From: Ficedula albicollis
Taxonomy: Eukaryota; Chordata; Aves; Passeriformes; Muscicapidae
Assembly (NCBI RefSeq): GCF_000247815.1
Contig: NC_021685.1
Location: 15,570,318 to 15,634,317 of the forward strand
Length of the DNA: 64,000 nucleotides
Direction: 5' to 3'
Position 1 is the stretch's first letter. The number at the start of each line of letters is the position of its first letter. Below the pieces are notes generated by a model. The model did no database searches. It saw only the letters and a list, made by a program, of their open reading frames with translations, and was not told the origin of the DNA. This document shows positions 12,244 through 27,169 of the stretch, one piece after another. A program made the translations under genes and the position numbers.

Positions 12244-14055
12244 TTAGTGTTGCTTTCCTGTCTTTCCAGTGCTGTTTTGTCTTCACTACTGATGTCAGAA
12301 CTGTTTAAGTTGCTATTTTGAATTTCAAATCCCAGTTGAAATTGTCAGAAAAGCAAAATCTATAGGATTTTGGAAGACTGTTCCATGCATAAAACTGAAA
12401 AATAAAATCTACTAGCACTTCTGGGCAAGTATTATAATAATGGGGGTTATTCTGTTTAGCCTCACTTCAGGTTTGGAAGTGTTTAAAAAAAGTTCTTTAT
12501 GGCCTTAACATTTGGCCTCTGGAAGAAGTCGTGCAAATTTCCAGCTCTTATTTGAATCACAAACCCTCCAGAGATTTGGAGGTGAGCAGATTTTCAGCTT
12601 TCTCAGAGTTTATCTGAATTAATTTGAGTTATTGATAGCAAACTTTACTTTCCCTGCAAGTCAGTTGTGGTGCAGATTTTTGCAGTGTAGCTGTGCTTAA
12701 CACATGAAGTTTTCTCTAGGCCTACTTCACAATACTTTTATTTAGTCAGTTTAGTGGTGCTTCAAGGTTTGATTTTTTCTGCTTCATAATCAGCCTACAT
12801 TCAAAACATAGTTCATAAAAGAGGAAGATGAAAACTCATTTTCATTGTTAGGAATCATAAAATATCACAAGGTTTCTCTTTCTTTAGCAACAGATGAAAA
12901 AATAAGTGTATGAGAGAGACAATTCTGTGATGTGTTTCATTTCATGTGGTGTTTCTCTGAGTCCTGTTATTGTGTATCATCCCTAACGACTGCAGTGCCT
13001 TGAGTCACAGTGTTGATTTTTTAAAAGCTTTCACTTTTTCATTCTTTGTTCTCAAGGTTACATTATGCAAAACACAATGTTATATTTTTTGTACTAGTAC
13101 AGGCTGTATAAAAATATTTTTAATCCTGCTGTGAAAATTGAAACAGCTCTGCTCTGGGGGAGAGGCTTTGGGGCTGTTTCAAGTGTTCCCAACTTCTAAA
13201 ATGAACTGCTGTTTCTTCTTCTGTCTGAAAAGGTGTGGGTCATGTCTCTTGCCTTTAAAAGTATTCCAAGGTGGTAATACTTGCACTCTCTTGCTTTGGT
13301 AATTTGATTTAGCTAATCACCATGAATTGCAAACCACTAAGAATTATCCAAAGGTAGTTTTGCTGTTTAAATAATTATGAAGATGAAAGAGAGCTTTTTC
13401 TACTTTACTATAAAGGTGAGAAGCTAGGCTAAAAATATGAGGGAGGTACAAGGAGAGGAAAGGACAGACTTCTGATTTTATTTCAATGGATTTACATTAT
13501 GGATAAGAAGGAACAAGCAAGTTGAATTAAATGCATTATTCAAAACTTCTGCTTTGACTTGATTAAATCCCTGCTCTACCAATCATTTTCCTTACCATGC
13601 CACTTTTTTCTCTTTACTTTCTGGTGAGGTGGGGCGTTGTGTCTTTTCATATTTTGCTAATGTTCTCCACAGAGCTTTTATCCCAGCTATCTGTGGCTCC
13701 TCTTGGGTTTTTTGCACCAAAAATCCCCTGGAAATGTGTGAGAATTGTGAGTTCTTCACTCCATCAGTGTGAAGACACTTTGCTGAGGGTAGCACGGTCT
13801 GGGAGTTGTCTCTGTGTGGAGCCCTTGGATCTGGTAGACTCTGGTAGGAAGTATTTAGTGCAGAGAAAGCTATGAGAAAAGTTAGAAGTCAACCAGGTTA
13901 GCTTTCAACACAACTTTTTTGTGCATTTAAACCTTGATTGTATGTCTGTGCTCTGCCTTTTCATCTGTGAACTACTGAAACTTTGTAAAGTTCCTGACTA
14001 TAATATACAGGTAAGCATGGAAATACTGGGGAAATCAAAATAACAAACATCCCCA

Positions 14056-14289
14056 CAAAAAACCCAAACATAAACCAACAAAAAACGTGAGCTGTAATTT
14101 TTTTCTGGTCTCACTATACCTTTCTTGAAGTTTGCCCCAAAATAATCAGTTGTATATTGCTACTGGAACAGGCAAAAAACCCAAACATAAACCAACAAAA
14201 AACGTGAGCTGTAATTTTTTTCTGGTCTCACTATACCTTTCTTGAAGTTTGCCCCAAAATAATCAGATGTATATTGCTACTGGAACAGG
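14056..14289. repeat. Tandem duplication, 117-bp period
   Basis: The unit aacccaaacataaaccaac at 14061 recurs at 14178. The copies are nearly identical, the clearest difference being cagttgta versus cagatgta. Confidence 0.93.
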
Positions 14290-15190
14290 ATAACTTCATT
14301 GGGTTTTTTTTTTCTTTAAATTTAAAAATAAGGAAACAAGTATGAACTCCCAAGAGTTTTTTTTTACCAATATTTGCTGCTGCTTGCTCCATTTGCATTT
14401 GCTATCAACACACATGTATTCCTCAGCAGTCTGATTTTGTTAAAAGCTGAAAGGCTTTCACTGAGAGGCACAAAAGGAGTCTTTTCCTCCAAAAAGCTTT
14501 CCTGTGAAGCATCTCTGGTAACACACACTGATTAAAAACATAATTTTCAAAGCAATTCTGTGAGTACTCCTGTATGGAATGAAAGGACTTGGTGCCAAAA
14601 GATGTTCCTTTTCTCAAAGAGACCAGTTAAGATAGGACGTAAGCATACTTACAGAGACTCTTAAGTGCCTTGCAGAAATAGTTGCTGCAGTCAATTTTGA
14701 GTGAATTTTGACCAGGAACTGTAATTTTTCTGCAGCTAATGAACACTTTTTAGGTATTCAAGGAGAAGGAATAAGATCTATCAAGTGACAGAATTCTCTG
14801 AAGTCTTTTTATCAGAACAAAGAATGTACAATAAGTTTTTTCAACTGTCATTGAACATTCTAAATATCTACTATGAAAGGCCAGTAGTAAACCTCATACA
14901 TGAGACAGGATTTTAGGAAGAAAACTGTTGGTCACCCAATCTCTCATTAATACCTTGGAAAGACATTGATCCTGCAATGTCTTAGTGTTTGCATGTGCTG
15001 TAGGCACTCCATCTTGGGTCCCATTGTGGAGATCATCATCTTAGATTTTGCAATTTGAGCAAATTCATTTGGTCAGCCTCTCAGCTTGAAGAAAGCTTGT
15101 ACAAATGGCTGCTGCCCAAAGCTCTCATTTTTTTAATGTTGTGGAAGCAGGTTCCCCATGTGCATTGTGTCAGGGGGAAGCTGTGCATGA

Positions 15191-15499
<309 letters not shown>

Positions 15500-18400
15500 T
15501 AGAGTTTTTATTTCTGTCGGGTTCTGGTTTTTTCAGGTTTGTTGTTTTTGTTTTTTTGGTTTTTTTTAACATGCTACTAACCCAGTTGTCTTTCTGTCTG
15601 ATGAGCCTCATAAACATATGCGAAAAAAAACAGCTTTCCAAACGGATTAGTAATTTGTGGCACAAGGATTAGCAAAAGTTATTCTGTGTTTTGGTGGACA
15701 ATTTACAGCTTTAAAAGTCTCATTCAAGTGCTTTGCTGGAGTTCATGTGAGGAACACAAGGATTATTATCAGTTCTTTATCCTCCTTTACTGCTGAACTG
15801 TGTGGCAGCTTGTTTCCATTTATGAGTGGAGGCCAGAGGTTAGAATTGTTCTCCAATAGGTGCTTTGTGGGTTTTTTCCTAACCACTGTGCTGTAGTTAA
15901 ACTTTCAACCTGTGTAAACAATTGTTTATATATACTGATTTAATGACTGGTGTCTGTTGAACTTTTTATATAGATAAACCTTGTGAAGTAAAACCTCTCT
16001 TCTCTGTAAAAGATTCAAGATCACTCTTATAATGACAATACTGCAAGCATGTTATTTAACACTCTAATTAAGATTATATCAGAGCTTTCGAGATAAATGT
16101 CACCTTTTAATACACAGTACACGTTTGTTTATTTTTAAAATGAATTCTGTATTATGAAATATGTGGGATTTCTGTGTTGAATTTGTCCTACTGTCTGGTA
16201 AGAACTTGGTACAGCGGAACTTCTGTTTGAAAAAGCATTTAAGAATATGCTTTACATTTGTGTCCAAAGTTCCTTTTACTGGAATTTACAGATATGCTAA
16301 AATTCTTGTGACACTGTTGCCTGAAATAATTTCTATGCATAAGTAAGCAGAGTCAGACTATCATTAAAATTCTGTGTACTGATATTCACAAGCAGCAAAT
16401 GTAGTGATGGACTTTGCACTGACTGGATAAAATCTAGCTTGTTTGGGTTTTTTTCTTGTAGTTCAGTGTAGAATTTCCATTGATAGCATTTGATTCAGAA
16501 TCTCATACCTGTAGCCAGCTATTATACAACCAGTATATAAGTAGTATATAAAGGCTGATTATAATGTGTGAGAAAACTATTGCCATAATTCAGACTTACA
16601 GATATTTTCATTGAGAAAATTTTTGCTATGACAGTGTCTTTTAATTGTTCTTGTAGCAAGGACCTGGTACATTTCTATTTTCCAATTGTGTGTGTAAGGT
16701 GGGAAGCTGGAGAGTCAGAGGAGATCCTTTCTTTCTGTTTACAGCATTGATTAAATGGCCAGCAAGGTCTTGCCATCTCTCTGCATTGCTGAGATGACTA
16801 AATCTTGCTGGGATTCACAAACTAGATATCCCTCCTCTCATCCTTCCACAGCACGCCTGGAAAATATCTGCAGGAAATACCTGTCATGTCAGCCCTTAGG
16901 CAAAGCTGAAAATTAAGTTATGTGTCCACTTTTCAATGAGAGCACTTGTTCTCATTCAGACATACCATGTGGTACTTCTTTTATCTGATTTAGAGTAGAG
17001 GTTTGATGCAGATCACTTATCTTTCAAGAAACAATTCTAAAAACTGAGGTATTGAGTGGTCAAAGTTGTTGTTCCACTTGGTATGAAAATGTAATGCTCA
17101 TTATGTCATAGAAAGGGTAGAAGTTGAATTTAGTATAGAAGTTGGGATGCCTGGAGCAGAGGTGATTTGTGAGCTCTGTTGCAGTATCACAAAGGTAAAA
17201 GGGATTTAAATCAGGATACTGCGTGTAGCCTGCCTATTTCATGGCAATAATAAAGTCCATTAAAGAATGGAGATAAAGTAACACTTCAACTGTGTTTTGA
17301 AGCACTGTCACACTGCTTTAGAAAATGTTTGGTCTTCATAAACATCCTGATGAAAACCTGCCTGAGTACTCTTCATGAGTCACTTAAAAGAAAAGTGCTG
17401 GTAGGTAGATGGCAGAGTGAGTAAGATTGAAAGTGACTTTCCAGGTCATTCAGTGGAGGTGCTGAAGTCATAATCAGTTCTCAAAAGTGGTTAAGCTGCA
17501 TGCTTGAAGAAGGTTGGTTTCTTGCCCTACTGATCCTGTTGGATGCCTGTTTCACCACTGCTTTCTTATAGTAGTTAGATATTCTATAAATTGCACTCCA
17601 AGTGGTTTCATGCCTGTGAGAGCATGAAATTAGTACTCACTGCTTGGGCCTACAATTTTTTTTTTGTTTTTTTTAATGCAGTGTGTTCTCTGGCCCTCCT
17701 GGGACCTTCAGAACACGTTTAAAGAAAACACTTGCAGTTTCTCATAGACTTAATTTCATTAAACTGAATATTCCAGTCTTTTTTTAGCTTTCTCATGCAG
17801 GAGTGTTAAGAGAAATGCAGAACTGGATTAGTTCTTCACTAGGAATAACTAATACCTTCAACAGTGTCCCAGATGAAAATTTGTATTACACTATGGCATT
17901 AATCCTGCCTTTCTTCACAACTGCATATCACAGGTGAGAGTCTTTTCTGGAACAGTACAGCAAGGTCTTTCCCTTCCTTACTCATTTTCCAGCAGTGGGT
18001 TCTTTCTAGCTTTTTGAAGAATTTTTTTGTATGGTGCTAAGAGCACATGACTTGGTATTTCATAACACTGTTTACATAAATCAGTGTTCTTAATATTGCT
18101 ACAGTCCTCAAGGTTACACTCCTCAGTTCTTTTTATATTTGTGCTGATCATCCTTGGTCCTAGCAATGCTGATTTTGTTTTATTAGAAATTTCATCAACA
18201 CACAAATACTAAAGAATATTAATGTCAAGAAGGAAGAGCTTCCCTTACTGTCATTCTCTGTATTGAGCACCACCTTTCAGTGCAGTACAATTACCTACAT
18301 TTCTTTTACATATCTTTACTAATTGTCTTAGTCTTATACCAAATACTTCTATGAAATCCAGCTCAGCTATACATTGTTTAAAAAAGGAGTTATTGTCAAG

Positions 18401-20882
18401 TCAGGTCATTTGAGTTGTAATGAGAGATTTTTATCCTGTTTCAATACATATTAATGTCTCTAAAATCCTTCAATTCTTCTGCTTGCTTTCTTCCTTTCCT
18501 CCCCTCATTCTCTTACTGATGTCAGAGTTGAATCCCTTCTTAACTGCCTGGGCTACTTTTTTTCCTCATGTTTAGTGAAATTTGTGGCCAATATCGAGTT
18601 TTTGTTAACCTAGACTTGCAAAAATATAGATTAATTTAAAAATTAGAAAATCTTGTGCAGAAGAGTTGTATATAAAATATAAAACATGATATAGAGTGGG
18701 TGATACCATCTATTAAGATACAAGAGACAGCATTTTCAGTCTAGGGCAGTCTTAGTGAGAATGCTGAAAATGTAAGAGAGGACTATTCCCCATTAGTTTA
18801 AGAACTATTGGTTTTGAGAAATGAAATCCTGGTTTTTTTCCATGTATAGCTAGTTGCACTCTGAGGCCCTTTAAAAACAGAAGTTTGTTGAATATTCAGT
18901 TTTGCTAAGATGCTTCTAAACCTGTGGGTTATCATGTTCAAGGGGGTCTACTTGGTGTTGTTCTACTTCTCCCTTTCTTTTGTTATTGTCCAGCATACTA
19001 AACAGCAGGGCTATAGTACCAGAGGGAAAACAATTTTCCTACATATTAATTTTTTAATAATTCATTATAATTCATTTTTTCCCAACTTGCAGGCAACAGA
19101 GAGTTTTGGGGTTTTTTTAGTTGAATATTTACTTGACTCAGTAAATACCTGTCTGTTCTGCACCCTACCTCTGCCACTGCAGTTTGTATTGCTGAGTTTC
19201 TGATGATTCTTGAGAATGATTTTTATTTCTCTGCTGTTTCCTGCCTCTCTGGAATTGTAACTGTTGAAGGGAATGTCTCAGCTTATCATCCATAAGACTG
19301 GTGAGAGCTCAAAGGCAATAAGTACAAGGCAATTTGATGAATATTTCATATTCCTATAAACTAATAAAATATCATATTGCCCATCCTCAGCCTAACAGAA
19401 GGTATTGTGATTATTTTGAAAATTTTTAAATGCAATTATTCAAGATTCATCTGGTACATCTGGACCTTTGTCCATTTCAATTATGTGATGCCACATAAAG
19501 ACAAAAATTTGCTACAATTCCTTCTTATCCTGCTTCATAGTGTGTTAGGCCTGGCTATATTTATGTTATACAGAGGTAAAATTCAGTATCTGCCTTGTGA
19601 AAGTGGATTTTTGTTTTTTCCATTTCTTTATTGCTGTGGAACAAACAAGAATGTACTGAGTTTCTCCTCAGAAGCACTTTCCATAGTGTATTAACAATGT
19701 GGCATTAAAGAAGCAGATCAAAGCTCTCCTGTCAGGAGGCCTTAGCAGACAGGGAGCTCCCCATGCTGCTATACTGACTGGGAAAAGCACACTCAGACAG
19801 GCAGGGGAGAATGCTTTGCTAATGAATGAGAAAGAATTGTTTTCAGGACATTTCATTTATGTAAAAGCCTGGGGTGTTTGGAGCAGAAATTATCAGAATT
19901 TTTTTTTATACTTCATGACAAAACCACCAGAGAAGCACACTAGGTTAAAAATTCCTGTTCAGTAAGAGAATCTGGAAAAAGCCAGAAACAGAGTCAAAAG
20001 AGTACCATTCCTCCCTGTGGCAGTGGAGCCCAGTACCAAACACTTCCTAATCAGATCATCGGTGAAAACTCATCAACAAGAGAAAGAGAAGTCATCTTCG
20101 TGTGCTCAAGGTGACTTTATGAGCACTTTTAAGTTGCTGAAAAGAAATCAAAGCAGCCTTTTGCTGAAGCTTTGAGTACTCTGCAGATGGCTTCTCTGGC
20201 TATCGATCAAAGCTGTAATCAGGTCACACGGGACAAATGGTGGAACTCCAGGAGCTGACCAGGCAAGGCTTTTCTGGGTTAGAGGCGAGTGTGTTCGATG
20301 CCAGGCAAGAAGCTGATCCCCAGCAGTGGGATGTTCAGCACAGGAGGATACCATGGCAACTGCTTTCACCAATTGCACACTAAGTGGAAAGCTAAACAAA
20401 TGACTCTTGGGCCCCTGACAGCTAGCATTTTAAAAGTTGTTAATTTTTTTCCCCTTCCTTTTATCAAACTTAATGTATATTCCATCCCCTTTGTCTCTTC
20501 AGGTGAGTCTGTTTTGCATCATGGCCCTTGCAGAGAGGGTATTCCTCTCTCAGCAGGAGGTGGTCTTATCAAAGTCCACCTTTTTTTCATCTTGTCCATC
20601 ATCTCTATATTCAGATTTCCTAATTTGGATTCTGTGCCAATTCTGTACAGTTCTGTGTGTGGAAGAGAGACATGGGCTGCTTAGCAAGCAGTGATGAGTT
20701 CCACCTGTGTCTGTTCTAGCGTGGCTTCCTTGGGACAGGTACTTTGTTCTTTAGTTGTCCTTAGAAATTTCATCTCAGGTATGTAGAGAAAAGGTATCAT
20801 TTCAGTGGCATAATGCACACTGAAAATGAACAGGAAATCCTTGACTCCTCTTCAGTGTGGAGATAGGATGATTCAGGAAGAG

Positions 20883-21042
20883 CTAAAATAATCCCTAGAT
20901 GATTCTTCTGTGTAGTCTGAAGAGGGGAAGGAGGGCTAAAATAATCCCTAGATGATTCTTCTGTGTAGTCTGAAGAGGAGAGGGAGAAGCTAAAATAATC
21001 CCTAGATGATTCTTCTGTGTAGTCTGAAGAGGGGAAGGAGGT
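20883..21042. repeat. Three-copy tandem repeat, 53-54 bp unit
   Basis: The units start at 20883, 20936 and 20990 (ctaaaataatccctagatga). Only the purine-rich end (aggggaaggagg) varies. Confidence 0.95.
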
Positions 21043-21387
21043 TTAGAGTCACCATCAGTGCATATGATCAGGGTGGGCTGTGTACAAGGGAACCAATGTT
21101 TGTAAGGTTTTAATAACACACACCCCACACTCACCTGGGGGTTGGGCTTTCAGACTAGAGCTCAAATAACACCTGAGGTAGGCAAGAGGGAAGTATTTTC
21201 CTTTTTCATTATATCTCCGTACATCTTTGCAGCATTCTCTGCATCTGAGAGTTCTCATAGCACAAACAAGGTGATGCAGTGTTTGCAAGTGAAGAAAGAA
21301 TTTTACAGGAGCTCTGCAACAAACTCCTTGTTGCAGAAATGCTTTCAAGCTACCAGGAAATCTAAATCTAAAAAGGAATGCAGTATA

Positions 21388-24284
21388 TAAATATCTAGTC
21401 TGTGCCTATTAGCCCCAGACCATACCAGCAACATAGATTTCTACAGAAGTAATAATTTTGAGTGCCTTTTTTAAAATCAATCCACAGTTGAATATGGAGA
21501 ACCTCTATAATCAAAAAGACAACCAAAATGTGAATGCTTTTAAACGCATTCATGCATTTTGTCTTTTATATTCAGTTTGAACAAGAGTAAATTTTTTCTT
21601 ATTACTAATAACCCTGCATTTTATCAAGGGATTATTGGAAACAAAACAAGTCCTTTTCAGAAAGTCCATTTTCAGAAAGTATCAAATGCATTTGCTAAGG
21701 TTTGGGAAAAGATTAAATGTCCAGGAAGGCATCTCTTAAGCAGTAAGATATTTTCCAAAAGAAAATAATATATTTCTAACAAAACTCTGATAATCTTATA
21801 TCCAATAAATTGTGGAAGTATGGAAAGCTGATGGGTTAGCACTTTACAATCCTGTTTTGAGAAGGTATAACTTTTACATGGTAAATATTCACCTTTTTTT
21901 TTGTTTTATTTTTTAGGATCTCAGTCATAAAATGTTATACTTTAGGCAGGTTTTTTTTCTGTAGGTCTGGTATTCTTTTCAGATGCCTTGTAACTGCTGA
22001 CTTCTTCAAGAAAAGATAAGTATTTATTAAGTGCTGTTGGAAAATACTTGTGATATTGTTACATACCTTAGCAGGGTGTAGTGTATGATCAGACATTATG
22101 CTTTGTTTTCACTGTTTTCCTTGGGGGCCACATGTGATTAGGTCCTTCTTTTGAAAATTTTTTAGACCATTGAAAGGGATGGAGGTAGTACTGAAAGCTA
22201 GTAGTGGCTTATTCTTCATGGTATCAGGTTACTTAAGCAGTCTGCTGTCTTTTTCAAAGTGAAATATCTTCTTCAACATAATACAGCTTTTATGAAATAG
22301 TAATATTTATCGACTGAAAGCTAGTAGTGGCTTATTCTTCATGGTATCAGGTTACTTAAGCAGTCTGCTGTCTTTTTCAAAGTGAAATATTTTCTTCAAC
22401 ATAATACAGCTTTTATGTAATAGTAATATTTATCAGGTGCTGGAATCCTTGGATGTCAGGTCTCTTGCTTTAGAAGACAATGCAAACTGAGACCATCACA
22501 CAGTGATCACATACCTGTGAAAAGAAGTGCAATATGTTTCTACAGTCGTTTTATTTCTTAAGATAGAGAGTTTTTTCCCTATATATAACTACAATTGTCT
22601 TTTGTTCATCAATTGCATTAGAGAATGAATTCAATTTTTTTTAGATTAGTTTTCAAAACATCTAGGGGCAGGAGGGCACTTGTTTGAGTCTGTTGTCAGT
22701 CTGATCTGTATTTGCTCTTGGTCACTGATGGCAGCAACTCAAACAGTTAATGCCAGTGCTCTTGCTAATGCTGTTCAGCTCATGCTGAATTACTTAAGTG
22801 GGGGAAGAATGAAAATTAATATTTGAGTCACTGCAAGACTGTGGACTCAGATGAAATTTGACTAGGTGTTTTGGCCTGTTTACAAAACAACAGCAAACAA
22901 AATGGAATCAACTCTTACCCTACCCTGGCAAAGTGTCCCTTGGTTCCCCGTGGACAGTATTTGGACTGGGGTGAGACGTGGCAACGCTCATTAGGTTCCT
23001 TCTCTGAAAAGAATTCAATTTGCTGCTTGAGGAGCAAGCCAAATGACCAGATTGGTGAGTGTGCTCTGTATTTGGGTCACTGATACTTGTCCATTTGTCC
23101 TAGGTTTCTAGAATAGGAATTGGAGATTCGTCTCTCAAATATGAGCTTAACCCTCCTCAGTGGCTCTTGTTAAAGAAAAGAAATATTCTCCAGCAGAGTT
23201 GTAATTTTTTCGTTTAGGTGATTTAGTTTTGGTTTTTTCCAAAGTCCAAGTTTTCTTTACTTTTTCTTACTGATGCTCAAATGCAGAATATTGCATCATT
23301 GGTCACTGAACATGAAAGCTATTTCATTGGTTTTGTTACAGCAAGTAGAAGCCAGAGTGAATAACAAGATCATCTTTAGTTTTGATTATGACATAAGATT
23401 TGAGTTGAGGAAGGGTTGACCTTTCAGTACACAAGCCTAGGAAATATTATTTTACTTTGGTGGAATAACAGGAGACATTGAATTAGAAGCAGCATTGGAA
23501 AAGTTAAAAATTAAAATCTTTTCGTCCCTTGACCATACCTTGTTAATGATGAGAGCTTTGTGAAGCAAGTTAATTTTGTTTTCATTTGCTCATGTTATTT
23601 GGTACTGCTAGTCAGGCTGATAAATTCCACCCATATTTTGCAAAACCAAGCTACTTTCTCTTACTAGATGCATTCCCATTTTCCTATGTCATAAGTTTAT
23701 ATATTGAAGTCAAAGTTAGTATTGCTTATGACAGTAGTAATTAATTTTAAAAGTCAGCATTATATTATCCAACTTTTGGCAGTTCTAGGGGAGTTATTCT
23801 CTGGCTAATTCTTCTGTCTTCTATCCATCTGACACCACTATAGTTGATGTGGGAAAGTGCTACTGCAAATTTACTAAGATATTGCATTGGTGTGCAGGTC
23901 TACACAGGGAAACTATTCTAGTTTTAGAAAAGTTTGATACCCATGCCACACGACTACCCAATGTGTTTTTGACACACTGTCCAAATTTATTTGGATAGAA
24001 ATTCAAGATATCTTTTATGTATGAAATATTCTGACAGATAAACTTTCTCTTGATATACATTTCTTCTGAGCAAAAATAAAACATGAATAATAATGTTATT
24101 ACTCTAAGTAGCCTGAAACATGTTTTGTGAATGAACATTTATAAAGGAAAGGATGTCTAAGTGGTTGAGAGAATTATAGTCTTTATAATTTATGTTGTAG
24201 TTATAAAAGAGTTGGGGTTTATTTTTGCCCTTTTTCTTATGCTATTACTAAGGTGTGTTTTTTTAATGATTTTACATGAGGAAA
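21388..24284. repeat. Copy 1 of a 2.9-kb tandem duplication
   Basis: This 2897-bp segment abuts copy 2 directly. By eye I counted about seven substitutions between the copies, roughly 0.25 percent. The only large difference is a 123-bp internal tandem duplication here (22191-22313 and 22314-22436). No gene was recognised; the short open frames are duplicated along with the rest. Confidence 0.97.
22191..22436. repeat. 123-bp tandem duplication inside copy 1
   Basis: The unit ctgaaagctagtagtggctt starts at 22191 and 22314. The single unit in copy 2 (about 25088-25210) matches the first subunit at the variable bases (atatcttc, gaaatag). Confidence 0.95.
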
Positions 24285-27058
24285 TAAATATCTAGTCTGT
24301 GCCTATTAGCCCCAGACCATACCAGCAACATAGATTTCTACAGAAGTAATAATTTTGAGTGCCTTTTTTAAAATCAATCCACAGTTGAATATGGAGAACC
24401 TCTATAATCAAAAAGACAACCAAAATGTGAATGCTTTTAAACGCATTCATGCATTTTGTCTTTTATATTCAGTTTGAACAAGAGTAAATTTTTTCTTATT
24501 ACTAATAACCCTGCATTTTATCAAGGGATTATTGGAAACAAAACAAGTCCTTTTCAGAAAGTCCATATGCAGAAAGTATCAAATGCATTTGCTAAGGTTT
24601 GGGAAAAGATTAAATGTCCAGGAAGGCATCTCTTAAGCAGTAAGATATTTTCCAAAAGAAAATAATATATTTCTAACAAAACTCTGATAATCTTATATCC
24701 AATAAATTGTGGAAGTATGGAAAGCTGATGGGTTAGCACTTTACAATCCTGTTTTGAGAAGGTATAACTTTTACATGGTAAATATTCACCTTTTTTTTTG
24801 TTTTATTTTTTAGGATCTCAGTCATAAAATGTTATACTTTAGGCAGGTTTTTTTTCTGTAGGTCTGGTATTCTTTTCAGATGCCTTGTAACTGCTGACTT
24901 CTTCAAGAAAAGATAAGTATTTATTAAGTGCTGTTGGAAAATACTTGTGATATTGTTACATACCTTAGCAGGGTGTAGTGTATGATCAGACATTATGCTT
25001 TGTTTTCACTATTTTCCTTGGGGGCCACATGTGATTAGGTCCTTCTTTTGAAAATTTTTTAGACCATTGAAAGGGATGGAGGTAGTACTGAAAGCTAGTA
25101 GTGGCTTATTCTTCATGGTATCAGGTTACTTAAGCAGTCTGCTGTCTTTTTCAAAGTGAAATATCTTCTTCAACATAATACAGCTTTTATGAAATAGTAA
25201 TATTTATCGGGTGCTGGAATCCTTGGATGTCAGGTCTCTTGCTTTAGAAGACAATGCAAACTGAGACCATCACACAGTGATCACATACCTGTGAAAAGAA
25301 GTGCAATATGTTTCTACAGTCGTTTTATTTCTTAAGATAGAGAGTTTTTTCCCTATATATAACTACAATTGTCTTTTGTTCATCAATTGCATTAGAGAAT
25401 GAATTCAATTTTTTTTAGATTAGTTTTCAAAACATCTAGGGGCAGGAGGGCACTTGTTTGAGTCTGTTGTCAGTCTGATCTGTATTTGCTCTTGGTCACT
25501 GATGGCAGCAACTCAAACAGTTAATGCCAGTGCTCTTGCTAATGCTGTTCAGCTCATGCTGAATTACTTAAGTGGGGGAAGAATGAAAATTAATATTTGA
25601 GTCACTGCAAGACTGTGGACTCAGATGAAATTTGACTAGGTGTTTTGGCCTGTTTACAAAACAACAGCAAACAAAATGGAATCAACTCTTACCCTGCCCT
25701 GGCAAAGTGTCCCTTGGTTCCCCGTGGACAGTATTTGGACTGGGGTGAGACGTGGCAACGCTCATTAGGTTCCTTCTCTGAAAAGAATTCAATTTGCTGC
25801 TTGAGGAGCAAGCCAAATGACCAGATTGGTGAGTGTGCTCTGTATTTGGGTCACTGATACTTGTCCATTTGTCCTAGGTTTCTAGAATAGGAATTGGAGA
25901 TTCGTCTCTCAAATATGAGCTTAACCCTCCTCAGTGGCTCTTGTTAAAGAAAAGAAATATTCTCCAGCAGAGTTGTAATTTTTTCGTTTAGGTGATTTAG
26001 TTTTGGTTTTTTCCAAAGTCCAAGTTTTCTTTACTTTTTCTTACTGATGCTCAAATGCAGAATATTGCATCATTGGTCACTGAACATGAAAGCTATTTCA
26101 TTGGTTTTGTTACAGCAAGTAGAAGCCAGAGTGAATAACAAGATCATCTTTAGTTTTGATTATGACATAAGATTTGAGTTGAGGAAGGGTTGACCTTTCA
26201 GTACACAAGCCTAGGAAATATTATTTTACTTTGGTGGAATAACAGGAGACATTGAATTAGAAGCAGCATTGGAAAAGTTAAAAATTAAAATCTTTTCGTC
26301 CCTTGACCATACCTTGTTAATGATGAGAGCTTTGTGAAGCAAGTTAATTTTGTTTTCATTTGCTCATGTTATTTGGTACTGCTAGTCAGGCTGATAAATT
26401 CCACCCATATTTTGCAAAACCAAGCTACTTTCTCTTACTAGATGCATTCCCATTTTCCTATATCATAAGTTTATATACTGAAGTCAAAGTTAGTATTGCT
26501 TATGACAGTAGTAATTAATTTTAAAAGTCAGCATTATATTATCCAACTTTTGGCAGTTCTAGGGGAGTTATTCTCTGGCTAATTCTTCTGTCTTCTATCC
26601 ATCTGACACCACTATAGTTGATGTGGGAAAGTGCTACTGCAAATTTACTAAGATATTGCATTGGTGTGCAGGTCTACACAGGGAAACTATTCTAGTTTTA
26701 GAAAAGTTTGATACCCATGCCACACGACTACCCAATGTGTTTTTGACACACTGTCCAAATTTATTTGGATAGAAATTCAAGATAACTTTTATGTATGAAA
26801 TATTCTGACAGATAAACTTTCTCTTGATATACATTTCTTCTGAGCAAAAATAAAACATGAATAATAATGTTATTACTCTAAGTAGCCTGAAACATGTTTT
26901 GTGAATGAACATTTATAAAGGAAAGGATGTCTAAGTGGTTGAGAGAATTATAGTCTTTATAATTTATGTTGTAGTTATAAAAGAGTTGGGGTTTATTTTT
27001 GCCCTTTTTCTTATGCTATTACTAAGGTGTGTTTTTTTAATGATTTTACATGAGGAAA
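24285..27058. repeat. Copy 2 of the 2.9-kb tandem duplication
   Basis: This 2774-bp segment aligns end to end with 21388-24284, minus the internal 123-bp duplication. Differences include tatgtcat to tatatcat and gatatctt to gataactt. The near identity implies a very recent event, or two haplotypes of one locus placed in series by assembly. Confidence 0.97.
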
Positions 27059-27060
27059 GA

Positions 27061-27168
27061 GAAGTCATTAAGTAGATTATTATATACTTGTGTTTCAAGG
27101 TATACTTCAGGAGAGAGAAGTCATTAAGTAGATTATTATATACTTATATTTCAAGGTATACTTCAGGA
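27061..27168. repeat. Tandem duplication, 56-bp period, at the edge of the 2.9-kb copy
   Basis: The unit gaagtcattaagtagattat at 27061 recurs at 27117, with two or three mismatches. It starts three bases after the 2.9-kb duplication ends. Confidence 0.92.
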
Positions 27169-27169
27169 A

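Noticed and set aside
20883..21042. Three regular repeats considered as a CRISPR-like array
   Set aside because: The units are directly adjacent with no variable spacers, in a vertebrate intron; this is a plain tandem repeat.
21559..26912. Pairs of nearly identical short open frames (for example at 21559 and 24456, 22871 and 25645), considered as a small gene family
   Set aside because: They are by-products of the 2.9-kb duplication; each is short, unsupported and in AT-rich intron.
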